A stretch of 7,124 nt of DNA. It comes from Wenzhouxiangella sp. (GTDB lineage Bacteria > Pseudomonadota > Gammaproteobacteria > Xanthomonadales > Wenzhouxiangellaceae). Location: contig SLJA01000214.1 of NCBI GenBank assembly GCA_007135355.1, forward strand, positions 1 to 7,124, written 5' to 3'. The notes beneath the pieces are model-generated. The model was given only the letters and a program-made list of their open reading frames with translations, was not told where the DNA came from and searched no databases. Positions 1 to 5,328 of the stretch are shown here, piece after piece. How positions within the stretch are numbered: the stretch's first letter is position 1; every line of letters starts with the position of its first letter. A program made the translations under genes and the position numbers.

Positions 1-117
1 CAGTTCGACGCGGTGGCGAGGCCTTCAGCAGAAGGTCCCGCCCGAGGACGGCCTATCGCGTCGGGCGCAGAGGCTGTTGCTGAAATCTGCCGAGGCGCGA
101 CATCCCGTCGGAAAACC

Positions 118-948
118 TCAGTCCGCGTTCGGAAAAAACAGCGGCTCGCCGTTAATTTCGTAACTGGCGATTGCGGCCTGGCCGTCCGGAGAGACCAGCC
201 ATTCGTGCCACTGGATGGCCAGGTCATGTTTCAGGTGCGGATGGCGCTCAGGGTTGATCAGCACGCTGCCGTAGGGGTTGAACAGCACCTCATCGCCCTG
301 GAACAGGATGACCAGGTTCTGGCGGTTATGGAAGTTCAACCAGGTCCCGCGGTCGGCCACGACGTAGGCATCCATCCCGGCCGCCGTGTTCAGTGTCGGG
401 CCCATACCGCTGCCCAGCGAGCGATACCAGCGCCCGGCCGGCTCGATGCCAGCCCGTTGCCACAGCCGCTGTTCGGCGCGATGCGTACCGCTATCGTCAC
501 CGCGAGAAGCAAACGCTGCCTCGACTGCCGCGATGCGTTGCATGGCCTCCACCGCGCTTGCGGCAGCGGCAATCCCGGCGGGATCATCAGAAGGGCCGAT
601 GATGACGAAATCGTTGAACATCACGTCTCTGCGTTCCACGCCATAACCCTGCGCGACGAACTGCTCCTCGCCGACCGTGTCATGCACGAACAGGATGTCG
701 GCGTCGCCGGCGCGGGCAATGGCAAAGGCCTGACCGGTACCCACAGCCACCACGCGCACCTCGATCCCGGTGGCCTGCGTGAATTTTGGTGTGATGTGGC
801 TGAACAAGCCGGACTGTTCAGTCGAGGTGGTCGAGGCCACCAAAATGAACGGCGGGCTGGCCAATGCGCCCGAGCCCCAGAGCAGAGCGAACGTCAGCAA
901 CAGCACCGCCGACAAGGGGTAAACGCTGCGAGTCAGTTTTGGCAACAT
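118..948 (-). CDS. tupA: TupA: tungstate ABC transporter substrate-binding protein
   Basis: Periplasmic binding protein that captures tungstate and delivers it to the TupB/TupC importer. The 276-residue protein starts with a basic N-terminus and a hydrophobic stretch (about residues 11-30) ending in ALA-S, a good signal peptidase I site after residue 30. Family motifs seen: the oxyanion-binding TTST near 40-43 followed by SGL, VGTGQA at 69-74 with GDADILFVH at 81-89, NDFVIIGPSDDPA at 112-124, SRGDDSGTH at 148-156, and GSGMGPTLN through DRGTW (179-203). These distinguish TupA-type proteins from molybdate-binding ModA. A Shine-Dalgarno AGGAG (956-960, minus strand) lies 7 bases before the ATG. 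It is the last gene of the operon, 45 bases after tupC; binding-protein genes more often come first. Tungstate versus another oxyanion is inferred from the family. Confidence 0.93.
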   Translation of the reverse strand: MLPKLTRSVYPLSAVLLLTFALLWGSGALASPPFILVASTTSTEQSGLFSHITPKFTQATGIEVRVVAVGTGQAFAIARAGDADILFVHDTVGEEQFVAQGYGVERRDVMFNDFVIIGPSDDPAGIAAAASAVEAMQRIAAVEAAFASRGDDSGTHRAEQRLWQRAGIEPAGRWYRSLGSGMGPTLNTAAGMDAYVVADRGTWLNFHNRQNLVILFQGDEVLFNPYGSVLINPERHPHLKHDLAIQWHEWLVSPDGQAAIASYEINGEPLFFPNAD

Positions 949-955
949 GAATATG

Positions 956-960
956 CTCCT
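956..960 (-). promoter_or_regulatory. Ribosome binding site of tupA
   Basis: AGGAG on the minus strand, 7 bases before the tupA ATG at 948. It is the clearest Shine-Dalgarno in the tup operon, which fits a need for more binding protein than membrane components. Confidence 0.7.
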
Positions 961-993
961 TGATGGTAGGGGACCCGTGAACTCAGGCGGCGC

Positions 994-1749
994 TTACCAA
1001 ACCAAGTCGCCGCGCAAAAACGCGGCCGCCTCCGGGGTTTGCGGATCGCAGAAAAACTGTGCGGCCGGCGTGTGCTCAAGCAGACGGCCGTTGCACAGGA
1101 AGACCACATCGTCGGCCAGCCGGCGTGCCTGGCCGAGGTCATGGGTGGTCATGACGATGCGGGTGCCGGCCTCGTGGAAGGTCAGCACCGCGTCTTCCAC
1201 GGCCTTGACCGCTGAAGGATCCAGGGCAGAAGTCGGCTCATCCAGAAACAGGATTTCCGGCCGCAGCGCCCAGGCCCGAGCCAGAGCCAGGCGCTGTTGC
1301 TCGCCACCGGACATCACACGCGCCGAGCGGGTTGCCAGAGGCAGAAGCCCGAATCGTTCCAAGGCTTCGGCGGCGCGTTCACTGCGCTGTCGGCGGGGCA
1401 CGCCCTGCAGAGCCAGCGCATGGGCGACATTGGCCAGGGCGCTGCGCCGCAGCAGAACCGGGCGTTGAAAAACCATGGCTTGGCGATGCCGAATAGCTGT
1501 CGCGGCAGCGCGCTCATCCAGCGCCCAGCGAACGAGTCCGCCGCTGGGCTGGACCAGTCCATGGCACAGGCGCATCAACAGGCTTTTACCAGCGCCATTG
1601 GGTCCGAGCACGATGGTTTTGCCGCGCGGACCGATGGTCAGATTCACCTCCGATAGCAGGACCTGGTCTCCCCGCTGAAACCTGACCCCGCTCAGAGCCA
1701 GCGGCAACAGGCCCTTAGGAGAGCCATGGATCGTCGGCGTGGTACTCAT
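994..1749 (-). CDS. tupC: TupC: tungstate ABC transporter ATP-binding protein
   Basis: Cytoplasmic ATPase that powers tungstate uptake through TupB. The 251-residue protein has every landmark of an ABC nucleotide-binding domain: Walker A GPNGAGKS (49-56), Q-loop Gln95 in VFQRP, signature SGGEQQR (147-153), Walker B ILFLDEP (166-172) with catalytic Glu171, a D-loop SALD and the H-loop His203. No C-terminal TOBE/Mop domain is present, unlike ModC, and this fits TupC. The ATG overlaps the tupB stop as ATGA (1746-1749), a sign of translational coupling. A GGAGACGAGG stretch just upstream, inside tupB, can serve as ribosome binding site. The N-terminus is about 18 residues longer than a minimal ABC domain. 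Substrate assignment rests on the neighbouring tupA. Confidence 0.92.
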   Translation of the reverse strand: MSTTPTIHGSPKGLLPLALSGVRFQRGDQVLLSEVNLTIGPRGKTIVLGPNGAGKSLLMRLCHGLVQPSGGLVRWALDERAAATAIRHRQAMVFQRPVLLRRSALANVAHALALQGVPRRQRSERAAEALERFGLLPLATRSARVMSGGEQQRLALARAWALRPEILFLDEPTSALDPSAVKAVEDAVLTFHEAGTRIVMTTHDLGQARRLADDVVFLCNGRLLEHTPAAQFFCDPQTPEAAAFLRGDLVW

Positions 1750-2444
1750 CCTCGTCTCCGTCTGGCCTGTTCACCGATTAGATAGATGGTCAGATTGACC
1801 AGTAAACCGAGCATCATCAGCACCAGCCCCAGGCCCAGCGCCAGAGCCAGGTTGCCGCGGCTGGTTTCCAGCGCAATGGCTGTGGTCATGACCCGGGTCA
1901 CGCCATCGATATTGCCGCCGACAATCAACACCGCGCCGACCTCGGCGCTGGCCCGGCCAAAGCCGGCCAGCACTGCGGTGATCAGCGAGAATCGGGCGTC
2001 CCAGAGCAAGGTCGGAATAGCGCGCAGGCGGCTCGAACCCAGTGACTGCAGTTGCTCGCGGTACTCCTCCCACAGATCTTCGATGATCTGGCGCGACAGG
2101 GCCGCAATGATCGGAAACACCAATAAAGTCTGGACAATGACCATGGCGGTCGGGGTGAACAGCAAGCCCCAGGAGCCCAGCGGACCGGCGCGCGAGAGCA
2201 GCAGGTAGACCATCAGCCCGGCGACCACCGGCGGCAGCCCCATCAAGGCATTCAGCCCCGCCACCGCAGCACCTCGGCCACGAAAACGATACAAGGCCAG
2301 CGCCGCCCCCAGCGGCAAGCCCAGAACAGCGGCAATAGCCGCGGCAGACAGGCTGACCTTCAACGACAGACTGACAATGCCCGCCAGGGCCGGATCCATC
2401 TGCACGATCAGTTGGAAAGCCTGGGCAAACGGGTTCTGATCCAT
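1746..2444 (-). CDS. tupB: TupB: tungstate ABC transporter permease
   Basis: Inner-membrane permease of the tungstate importer, 232 residues, the usual size for TupB. Hydrophobic stretches near residues 20-50, 61-84, 97-118, 153-175 and 197-222 fit five to six membrane segments. The cytoplasmic EAA-type coupling loop is seen as LQSLGSSRLRAIPTLLWDAR (132-151), followed by the family hallmark GFGRASAEVGAVLIVGGNI (161-179). It is the first gene of the operon and starts with ATG at 2444. Its ribosome binding site is weak (GAAAG, 6 bases upstream). The divergent control region with its repeated ATGGC-N7-AACATAACTT element begins 28 bases upstream of the start. Confidence 0.92.
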   Translation of the reverse strand: MDQNPFAQAFQLIVQMDPALAGIVSLSLKVSLSAAAIAAVLGLPLGAALALYRFRGRGAAVAGLNALMGLPPVVAGLMVYLLLSRAGPLGSWGLLFTPTAMVIVQTLLVFPIIAALSRQIIEDLWEEYREQLQSLGSSRLRAIPTLLWDARFSLITAVLAGFGRASAEVGAVLIVGGNIDGVTRVMTTAIALETSRGNLALALGLGLVLMMLGLLVNLTIYLIGEQARRRRG

Positions 2445-2472
2445 AGCGAGCTTTCAGCGGCCGCTCATGAGC

Positions 2473-2494
2473 AAGTTATGTTTTGGTGTGCCAT
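2473..2494 (-). promoter_or_regulatory. Candidate operator A (ModE-like box) facing tupB
   Basis: On the minus strand this reads ATGGC, seven bases, then AACATAACTT. The same two blocks with exactly the same spacing occur on the plus strand at 2582-2603, facing the regulator. The ACATAAC block resembles one half of the E. coli ModE operator as I recall it, and the preceding GTATGG is a rough inverted partner. It ends 28 bases before the tupB ATG, where repression of the operon would be possible. The repeat is directly visible; its role as operator is inference. Confidence 0.55.
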
Positions 2495-2555
2495 ACTTTT
2501 GTTTGTTGCTCCGGACAGTTCGAGGGCCGAGTCTATCTTATCGGCAGTAGAAGCA

Positions 2556-2583
2556 TGGACTCATATGCTGAGCCTCAGATAAT
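2556..2583 (+). promoter_or_regulatory. Candidate promoter of the regulator gene
   Basis: A -35-like TGGACT (2556-2561, 4 of 6 to consensus) and a -10-like GATAAT (2578-2583, 5 of 6) are separated by 16 bases. A small palindrome CTGAG-C-CTCAG (2568-2578) fills the spacer, and operator B overlaps the predicted start point. Transcription would begin near 2590 and leave about 110 bases of leader before GTG 2701. I see no convincing promoter for tupB on the other strand. Confidence 0.35.
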
Positions 2584-2603
2584 GGCAAAATGGAACATAA
2601 CTT
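2582..2603 (+). promoter_or_regulatory. Candidate operator B (ModE-like box) facing the regulator gene
   Basis: ATGGC, seven bases, then AACATAACTT, the plus-strand counterpart of operator A. The last ten bases form a perfect inverted repeat with 2473-2482 (AAGTTATGTT). It overlaps the -10-like GATAAT and the expected transcription start, a position that suits negative autoregulation. Function is inferred from position and repetition. Confidence 0.5.
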
Positions 2604-2700
2604 TTCGACCATTGATTTGGTCCAGAGGCCTCTTCGACAGACCTTTTACCGGCATCCCCCGTATAGGAAGGGTGAGCAGGCGTTCAGGCAGTCTCTCCGC

Positions 2701-3756
2701 GTGAAAGTGAAACTCGACATTCAGTGGGCGATGGGCCAGAGCGACATCCAGACCCTGGATCCGCTGGTCTTTGCTCTGCTTGAAGCGGTAGAGCGCGGCC
2801 AGTCACTGCGCCGCGCCGCGGTCGACTGCGGCGTGTCTTACCGGCATGCCTGGGGAATGATGCGGCAGTGGCAAGATCACCTGGGCTCAGCGCTGGTCGA
2901 ACTGGAGCGGGGCCGTGGTGCCTCGCTATCGCGACTCGGCCGAGCTCTGTTGTGGTCTCGGCGCCGCGCCGAAGCGAGACTGCGGCCCGCTGTTGACAGT
3001 TTCGCTGCCGAAATCGAACAAGAACTGACCGCCCTGACGGCTGAATCGACGCCACTGCGACTGGTCGCCAGCCATGATCTGGCCATCGAGTTGCTGCGCG
3101 AACGCCTGCTCGCCAGCGGCAAATTCAGTTTCAACATGGTTTATCGAGGCAGCCTGGATGCCGTCCGCCAGTTGGCCGCGGGCCATTGCGATCTGGCCGG
3201 ATACCATGTTCCCGATCTAGCGGAATCCCGCCACATTGAAGCCGATTTCCGCCGTCTGCTGCCCAGCGATGAATTTCAGTCGGTACGCTTCGTCGATCGC
3301 AACCAAGGACTCATTCTGCCCTTCGGCAACCCGTTCGGCGTGCGCACAATCAGTGATCTGGCCGGCAACGGTCTGCGCTTTCTCAATCGCCAGGCGGGTT
3401 CAGGCACGCGTCTGCTGTTCGATGAGTTGCTGGACCAGGCCGACATCCAGCCCACTGACATCCACGGCTATAAGGCCGAGGAATTCACCCACCTGGCGGT
3501 GGCCGCGATGGTGGCCAGTGGTGCCGCCGATGCAAGCTTCGGCGTTCAAGCCGCCGCCGAGCGCTTCGGCCTGGATTTCGTGCCGATGGTGCGCGAGCAT
3601 TATTTGCTGGCCTTCCGCAAGACCAAGCCGGTCAGCGCGCGGCTTGCCGAACTACTCAAGCTGCTCCAGACCGACGCCGACCTACGCACCGCCATCAACG
3701 CCCTACCCGGCTACGATGCCAGCCACATCGGCCAACCCTGGCCCCCTGAAACCTGA
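2701..3756 (+). CDS. One-component regulator: ModE/LysR-like wHTH plus PBP-like oxyanion sensor domain
   Basis: Probable cytoplasmic, tungstate- or molybdate-responsive transcription factor, 351 residues from GTG 2701. Residues 1-90 form a ModE/LysR-type winged helix-turn-helix: KVKLDIQWAMG, then SLRRAAVDCGVSYRHAWGMM (35-54) with the recognition helix around YRHAW, and the wing ELERGRGASLSRLG. Residues about 118-340 resemble the periplasmic-binding-protein-like domain of molybdate-type regulators (PF12727 type): SHDLAIELL (124-132), YRGSLDAVRQLAAGHCDLAGYHV (148-170), NRQAGSGTRLLFDELL (229-244) and AVAAMVASGAADASFGVQAAA (266-286). No TOBE/Mop domain is seen, so this is not classical ModE. The frame stays open back to ATG 2590, but those 37 residues look unrelated to the family and family members begin at the VKVKLD strand, so I chose the GTG. 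It lacks a strong Shine-Dalgarno. Transcribed divergently from tupBCA, which it likely controls. Confidence 0.85.
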   Translation: MKVKLDIQWAMGQSDIQTLDPLVFALLEAVERGQSLRRAAVDCGVSYRHAWGMMRQWQDHLGSALVELERGRGASLSRLGRALLWSRRRAEARLRPAVDSFAAEIEQELTALTAESTPLRLVASHDLAIELLRERLLASGKFSFNMVYRGSLDAVRQLAAGHCDLAGYHVPDLAESRHIEADFRRLLPSDEFQSVRFVDRNQGLILPFGNPFGVRTISDLAGNGLRFLNRQAGSGTRLLFDELLDQADIQPTDIHGYKAEEFTHLAVAAMVASGAADASFGVQAAAERFGLDFVPMVREHYLLAFRKTKPVSARLAELLKLLQTDADLRTAINALPGYDASHIGQPWPPET

Positions 3757-3773
3757 ACCCCGAACCCTTATTT

Positions 3774-4259
3774 TTACCATTCCCTCGGTGCCAGCCCGGC
3801 CGGCAGGTAAAGCGGATGCGCCGGCTCGCCGCATGCATTGAGGCGCAGGCAATGGAGCCGACCAGCCAGCATCCGACGCATCCGCACTGAGCGATCCAGC
3901 CAGATCCCGTCATTGCCCCAGGCCGCCACGATGGTTTCAACCTGGCCTGCCATGCGCCGGATCCAGACATCATTTCGCGGTCCGACCGGGTCGGCGGCGG
4001 CCTTGAGATCAGCCGGATAGGTGGCGCGGAAGGCGAACAGGTTGGTCACCACCAGCCCGCCGTAATCCCAGTCGCGGGCAAAGCCGATGCAGCGACGAAT
4101 GGTCGGGTCATCGTGGCGCGCATCGGCGGTCGATGGATTGAGTCCGATGATCATCACCAGCGGACGCTCAAGGTCCCAGCGCCGCCAAAGGGTGTAGCGG
4201 TAGCGGCGGCAGCGGCTGAAGTTGGCGCCGGAACCCAGCTGCGCAATCGTCAGGGCCAC
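3774..4259 (-). CDS. DUF1643 family protein of unknown function
   Basis: A 161-residue protein that I recognise as DUF1643 (PF07799 type), whose biochemical function is not known to me. Conserved features visible: FSRCRRYRYTLWRRW (14-28), IIGLNPSTAD (37-46), DDPTIRRCIGFARDW (50-64), NLFAFRATYPADLKAAADPVGPRND (73-97), AAWGNDG (112-118) and HPLYLPAG near the C-terminus. No signal peptide or membrane segment is seen. The start is GTG at 4259; there is no earlier good start, and the next Met (residue 36) would cut off conserved sequence. It overlaps the end of mazF by 10 bases without its own clear ribosome binding site, so it is probably translated by coupling as the third gene of the antitoxin-toxin operon. 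It is convergent with the regulator gene, 17 bases away. Confidence 0.88.
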   Translation of the reverse strand: MALTIAQLGSGANFSRCRRYRYTLWRRWDLERPLVMIIGLNPSTADARHDDPTIRRCIGFARDWDYGGLVVTNLFAFRATYPADLKAAADPVGPRNDVWIRRMAGQVETIVAAWGNDGIWLDRSVRMRRMLAGRLHCLRLNACGEPAHPLYLPAGLAPREW

Positions 4260-4597
4260 AGGCCAAGGACCGCGCTGACACGCTGCTCAATCAGTGCCAG
4301 TTCTGCCTCGCTTGCTCGCGTCAGCGGTCCGGCCCCGAAACGGCGGCGATCCAGGGCCCGAACCTTTTCCGGAATCGCCTGGCAATCTTTCAACAGTCGG
4401 TCACGCGCCGGGATGGTGACGCGCAATGCGTCGAGTTCGGGGCGGGCTTGGGTGGTGAGCGGCACAATCACCACCGTGGGCGCGTTTTGCTCCGTCAGCC
4501 AGTCGGCCTGCAGCACCAGGACCGGCCGGACCTTGCCGACTTCCGCCCCGCGCGTGGGGTTGAGATTGGCGACCCAGATCTCGCCGCGGCGGATCAC
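4250..4597 (-). CDS. mazF: MazF/PemK-family endoribonuclease toxin
   Basis: Toxin of a type II toxin-antitoxin pair; the family cleaves mRNA (sometimes rRNA or tRNA) at short sequence sites. The fold signature is RRGEIWVANLNPTRGAEVGKVRPVLVLQ at residues 3-30. By comparison with E. coli MazF the catalytic Arg is Arg24 (in KVRP) and the catalytic Thr is Thr48 (in VPLTT). The later AIPEKVRALDRRRF matches the DQ(I/V)KSIDRxR region, and the LIEQRVSAVLGL tail is the usual C-terminal helix. Length (115 residues) is typical. The open frame extends to TTG 4606 and also has GTG 4603. I chose GTG 4597 because it forms a GTGA overlap with the antitoxin stop and puts RRGEIW at the usual distance from the N-terminus. 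Cleavage specificity cannot be read from the sequence. Confidence 0.9.
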   Translation of the reverse strand: MIRRGEIWVANLNPTRGAEVGKVRPVLVLQADWLTEQNAPTVVIVPLTTQARPELDALRVTIPARDRLLKDCQAIPEKVRALDRRRFGAGPLTRASEAELALIEQRVSAVLGLWP

Positions 4598-4884
4598 TGC
4601 CACCAAGGCGATTCCGGCGCCTGCACGTCGTCAGCTTCGTCCAGCGCATCGGCCTCCTCGAAGTCTGCCTGCAGTCGCTGATCTTCCGCGCACAGCGACG
4701 GCTCGGCATAGGCCGTCCGCGCAGCGGCCTTCATTTCTTCAAGCTGGCGCTGCTTGCGCCGGCGATCGAGGTATTCGCCCACGGCTTCGCGGACCAGTTC
4801 CGAGCGATTGCGCTGACTCAATTCCGCTTCCTGATCCAACGCGCGTTCGACATCGGCCGGAAGCCGGACGCTGATTCCACCCAT
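4594..4884 (-). CDS. Ribbon-helix-helix antitoxin partner of MazF
   Basis: A 96-residue antitoxin and probable autorepressor. Residues 4-9 (ISVRLP) form the DNA-binding strand, followed by two helices (about 10-22 and 27-39, RSELVREAVGEYL), the classic CopG/MetJ-like ribbon-helix-helix. After a basic linker (RRRKQRQ) the C-terminal part is acidic (EDQRLQADFEEADALDEADD) and ends in WWQ, the type of disordered tail that occupies the MazF RNA-binding groove. The start is ATG 4884, because GGAAGGA (4891-4897, minus) sits 6 bases upstream. An in-frame ATG at 4899 has no ribosome binding site and lies almost at the predicted transcription start. It is unlike E. coli MazE, which has an AbrB-type (swapped-hairpin) DNA-binding domain. 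It overlaps mazF by 4 bases. Confidence 0.87.
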   Translation of the reverse strand: MGGISVRLPADVERALDQEAELSQRNRSELVREAVGEYLDRRRKQRQLEEMKAAARTAYAEPSLCAEDQRLQADFEEADALDEADDVQAPESPWWQ

Positions 4885-4890
4885 GGGAGG

Positions 4891-4897
4891 TCCTTCC
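4891..4897 (-). promoter_or_regulatory. Ribosome binding site that fixes the antitoxin start
   Basis: GGAAGGA on the minus strand, 6 bases before ATG 4884. It overlaps the first base of the alternative ATG at 4899 and cannot serve that start, which supports the shorter antitoxin. Confidence 0.7.
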
Positions 4898-4898
4898 A

Positions 4899-4948
4899 TG
4901 TCAGTTCATTTGTCTGACAATTGTAGGACACGCAGCAACCAAGTCCAA
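4899..4948 (-). promoter_or_regulatory. Promoter and palindromic operator of the RHH antitoxin-MazF-DUF1643 operon
   Basis: On the minus strand a -35-like TTGGAC (4943-4948) and a -10-like TACAAT (4920-4925, 5 of 6) are 17 bases apart. The -10 lies within an imperfect 20-base palindrome at 4911-4930, TGTC-N2-ACAATTGT-N2-GACA, in which 16 of 20 positions are symmetric. A further perfect inverted pair, TGTCAG (4899-4904) and CTGACA (4914-4919), lies just downstream. Repeated GTC/GAC half-sites over the core promoter are what ribbon-helix-helix antitoxins usually bind, so autorepression by the antitoxin, with or without MazF, is likely. Binding itself is inferred. Confidence 0.6.
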
Positions 4949-4961
4949 GCCAGGCGCCAAT

Positions 4962-4989
4962 GCCAGGACTCAAGTCACCGATTCCTGGC
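4962..4989. repeat. Inverted repeat between the two divergent toxin-antitoxin promoters
   Basis: GCCAGGA (4962-4968) and TCCTGGC (4983-4989) form a perfect 7-bp inverted repeat with a 14-base loop. AGCCAGG at 4948-4954 could compete for the same right arm (CCTGGCT, 4984-4990), and CCAGGCGCC occurs twice as a direct repeat (4950-4958 and 4994-5002). It lies between the promoters and has no T-run. Its role is unknown. Confidence 0.4.
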
Positions 4990-5010
4990 TGATCCAGGCG
5001 CCTTCTATCA

Positions 5011-5029
5011 CGTACAATGAATCTGTACA
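5011..5029 (+). promoter_or_regulatory. yefM-yoeB operator and -10 region
   Basis: Contains CGTACA (5011-5016) and the perfect palindrome TGTACA (5024-5029), which also form the inverted repeat GTACA-N7-TGTAC (5012-5028). TGTACA is the core motif of the E. coli yefM-yoeB operator, where two such palindromes lie about one helical turn apart; here the spacing is 13 bases. A -10-like TACAAT (5013-5018, 5 of 6) overlaps the left copy, and no good -35 is seen. Transcription would start near 5025, about 22 bases before ATG 5047. Confidence 0.6.
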
Positions 5030-5046
5030 GAAGCACCCACGCCACC

Positions 5047-5328
5047 ATGACCATCGAAACCACCTACAGCCAGGCACGTGCCCAGTTGAAAGCCTTGATG
5101 GATCGAGCGGTCTATGATCGGGAGGTGATCATCGTGCGACGCCGCTCCGGCGGTGCCGTGGCCATGATCGATGCCGAGGAGCTGGAAAGCCTGATCGAAA
5201 CCGCCCACGTGCTGCGCTCACCGCAAAATGCGCAACGTCTGCTGACGGCCCTGGCACGCGCCCGGGGCGACAGCCTGCCACCAACGCCGATCAGCGAACT
5301 GGAGCAGATGATCGGAGAAAATGACTGA
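5047..5328 (+). CDS. yefM: YefM: Phd/YefM-family antitoxin of YoeB
   Basis: A 93-residue antitoxin that neutralises YoeB and, with it, represses its own promoter. The N-terminal Phd/YefM DNA-binding and dimerisation domain is seen as TYSQARAQLKALMDRAVYDREVIIVRRRSGGAVAMIDAEELESLIETAHVLRSPQNAQRLLTAL. The remaining acidic segment, ISELEQMIGEND, is the toxin-embracing tail. The open frame starts at ATG 5017, but that codon lies inside the -10/operator region before the predicted transcription start. ATG 5047 begins MTIETTYSQAR, which matches the normal family N-terminus. No strong Shine-Dalgarno precedes it. It overlaps yoeB by 8 bases, as usual for this pair. Confidence 0.92.
   Translation: MTIETTYSQARAQLKALMDRAVYDREVIIVRRRSGGAVAMIDAEELESLIETAHVLRSPQNAQRLLTALARARGDSLPPTPISELEQMIGEND

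Noticed and set aside
1..163. Possible 3' end of a plus-strand gene entering from the left (frame open from base 2 to TAA at 161-163)
   Set aside because: Fifty-three codons give no recognisable sequence and would overlap tupA tail to tail by 46 bases. The left 117 bases otherwise show only small hairpins (22-35 and 39-67) without T-runs, so no feature is claimed.
13..963. Long plus-strand open frame of 316 codons opposite tupA
   Set aside because: It is the antisense shadow of tupA: its translation shows no recognisable domain and is low in hydrophobic order, while the minus strand carries all TupA motifs and a good ribosome binding site.
2590..2700. ATG 2590 as start of the regulator
   Set aside because: The extra 37 residues do not look like part of the helix-turn-helix family, have no ribosome binding site and would be encoded within or next to the operator and predicted transcription start.
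3730..3776. Intrinsic terminator after the regulator gene
   Set aside because: GGCCA-ACCC-TGGCC (3730-3743) can form a 5-bp stem, but it lies inside the coding region and the T-run (3769-3775) is about 25 bases away, so it is not a standard terminator.
4113..4874. Plus-strand open frame of 253 codons
   Set aside because: It lies opposite DUF1643, mazF and the antitoxin, is rich in Arg, Ala, Ser and Pro as expected for an antisense GC-rich frame, and matches no family I know.
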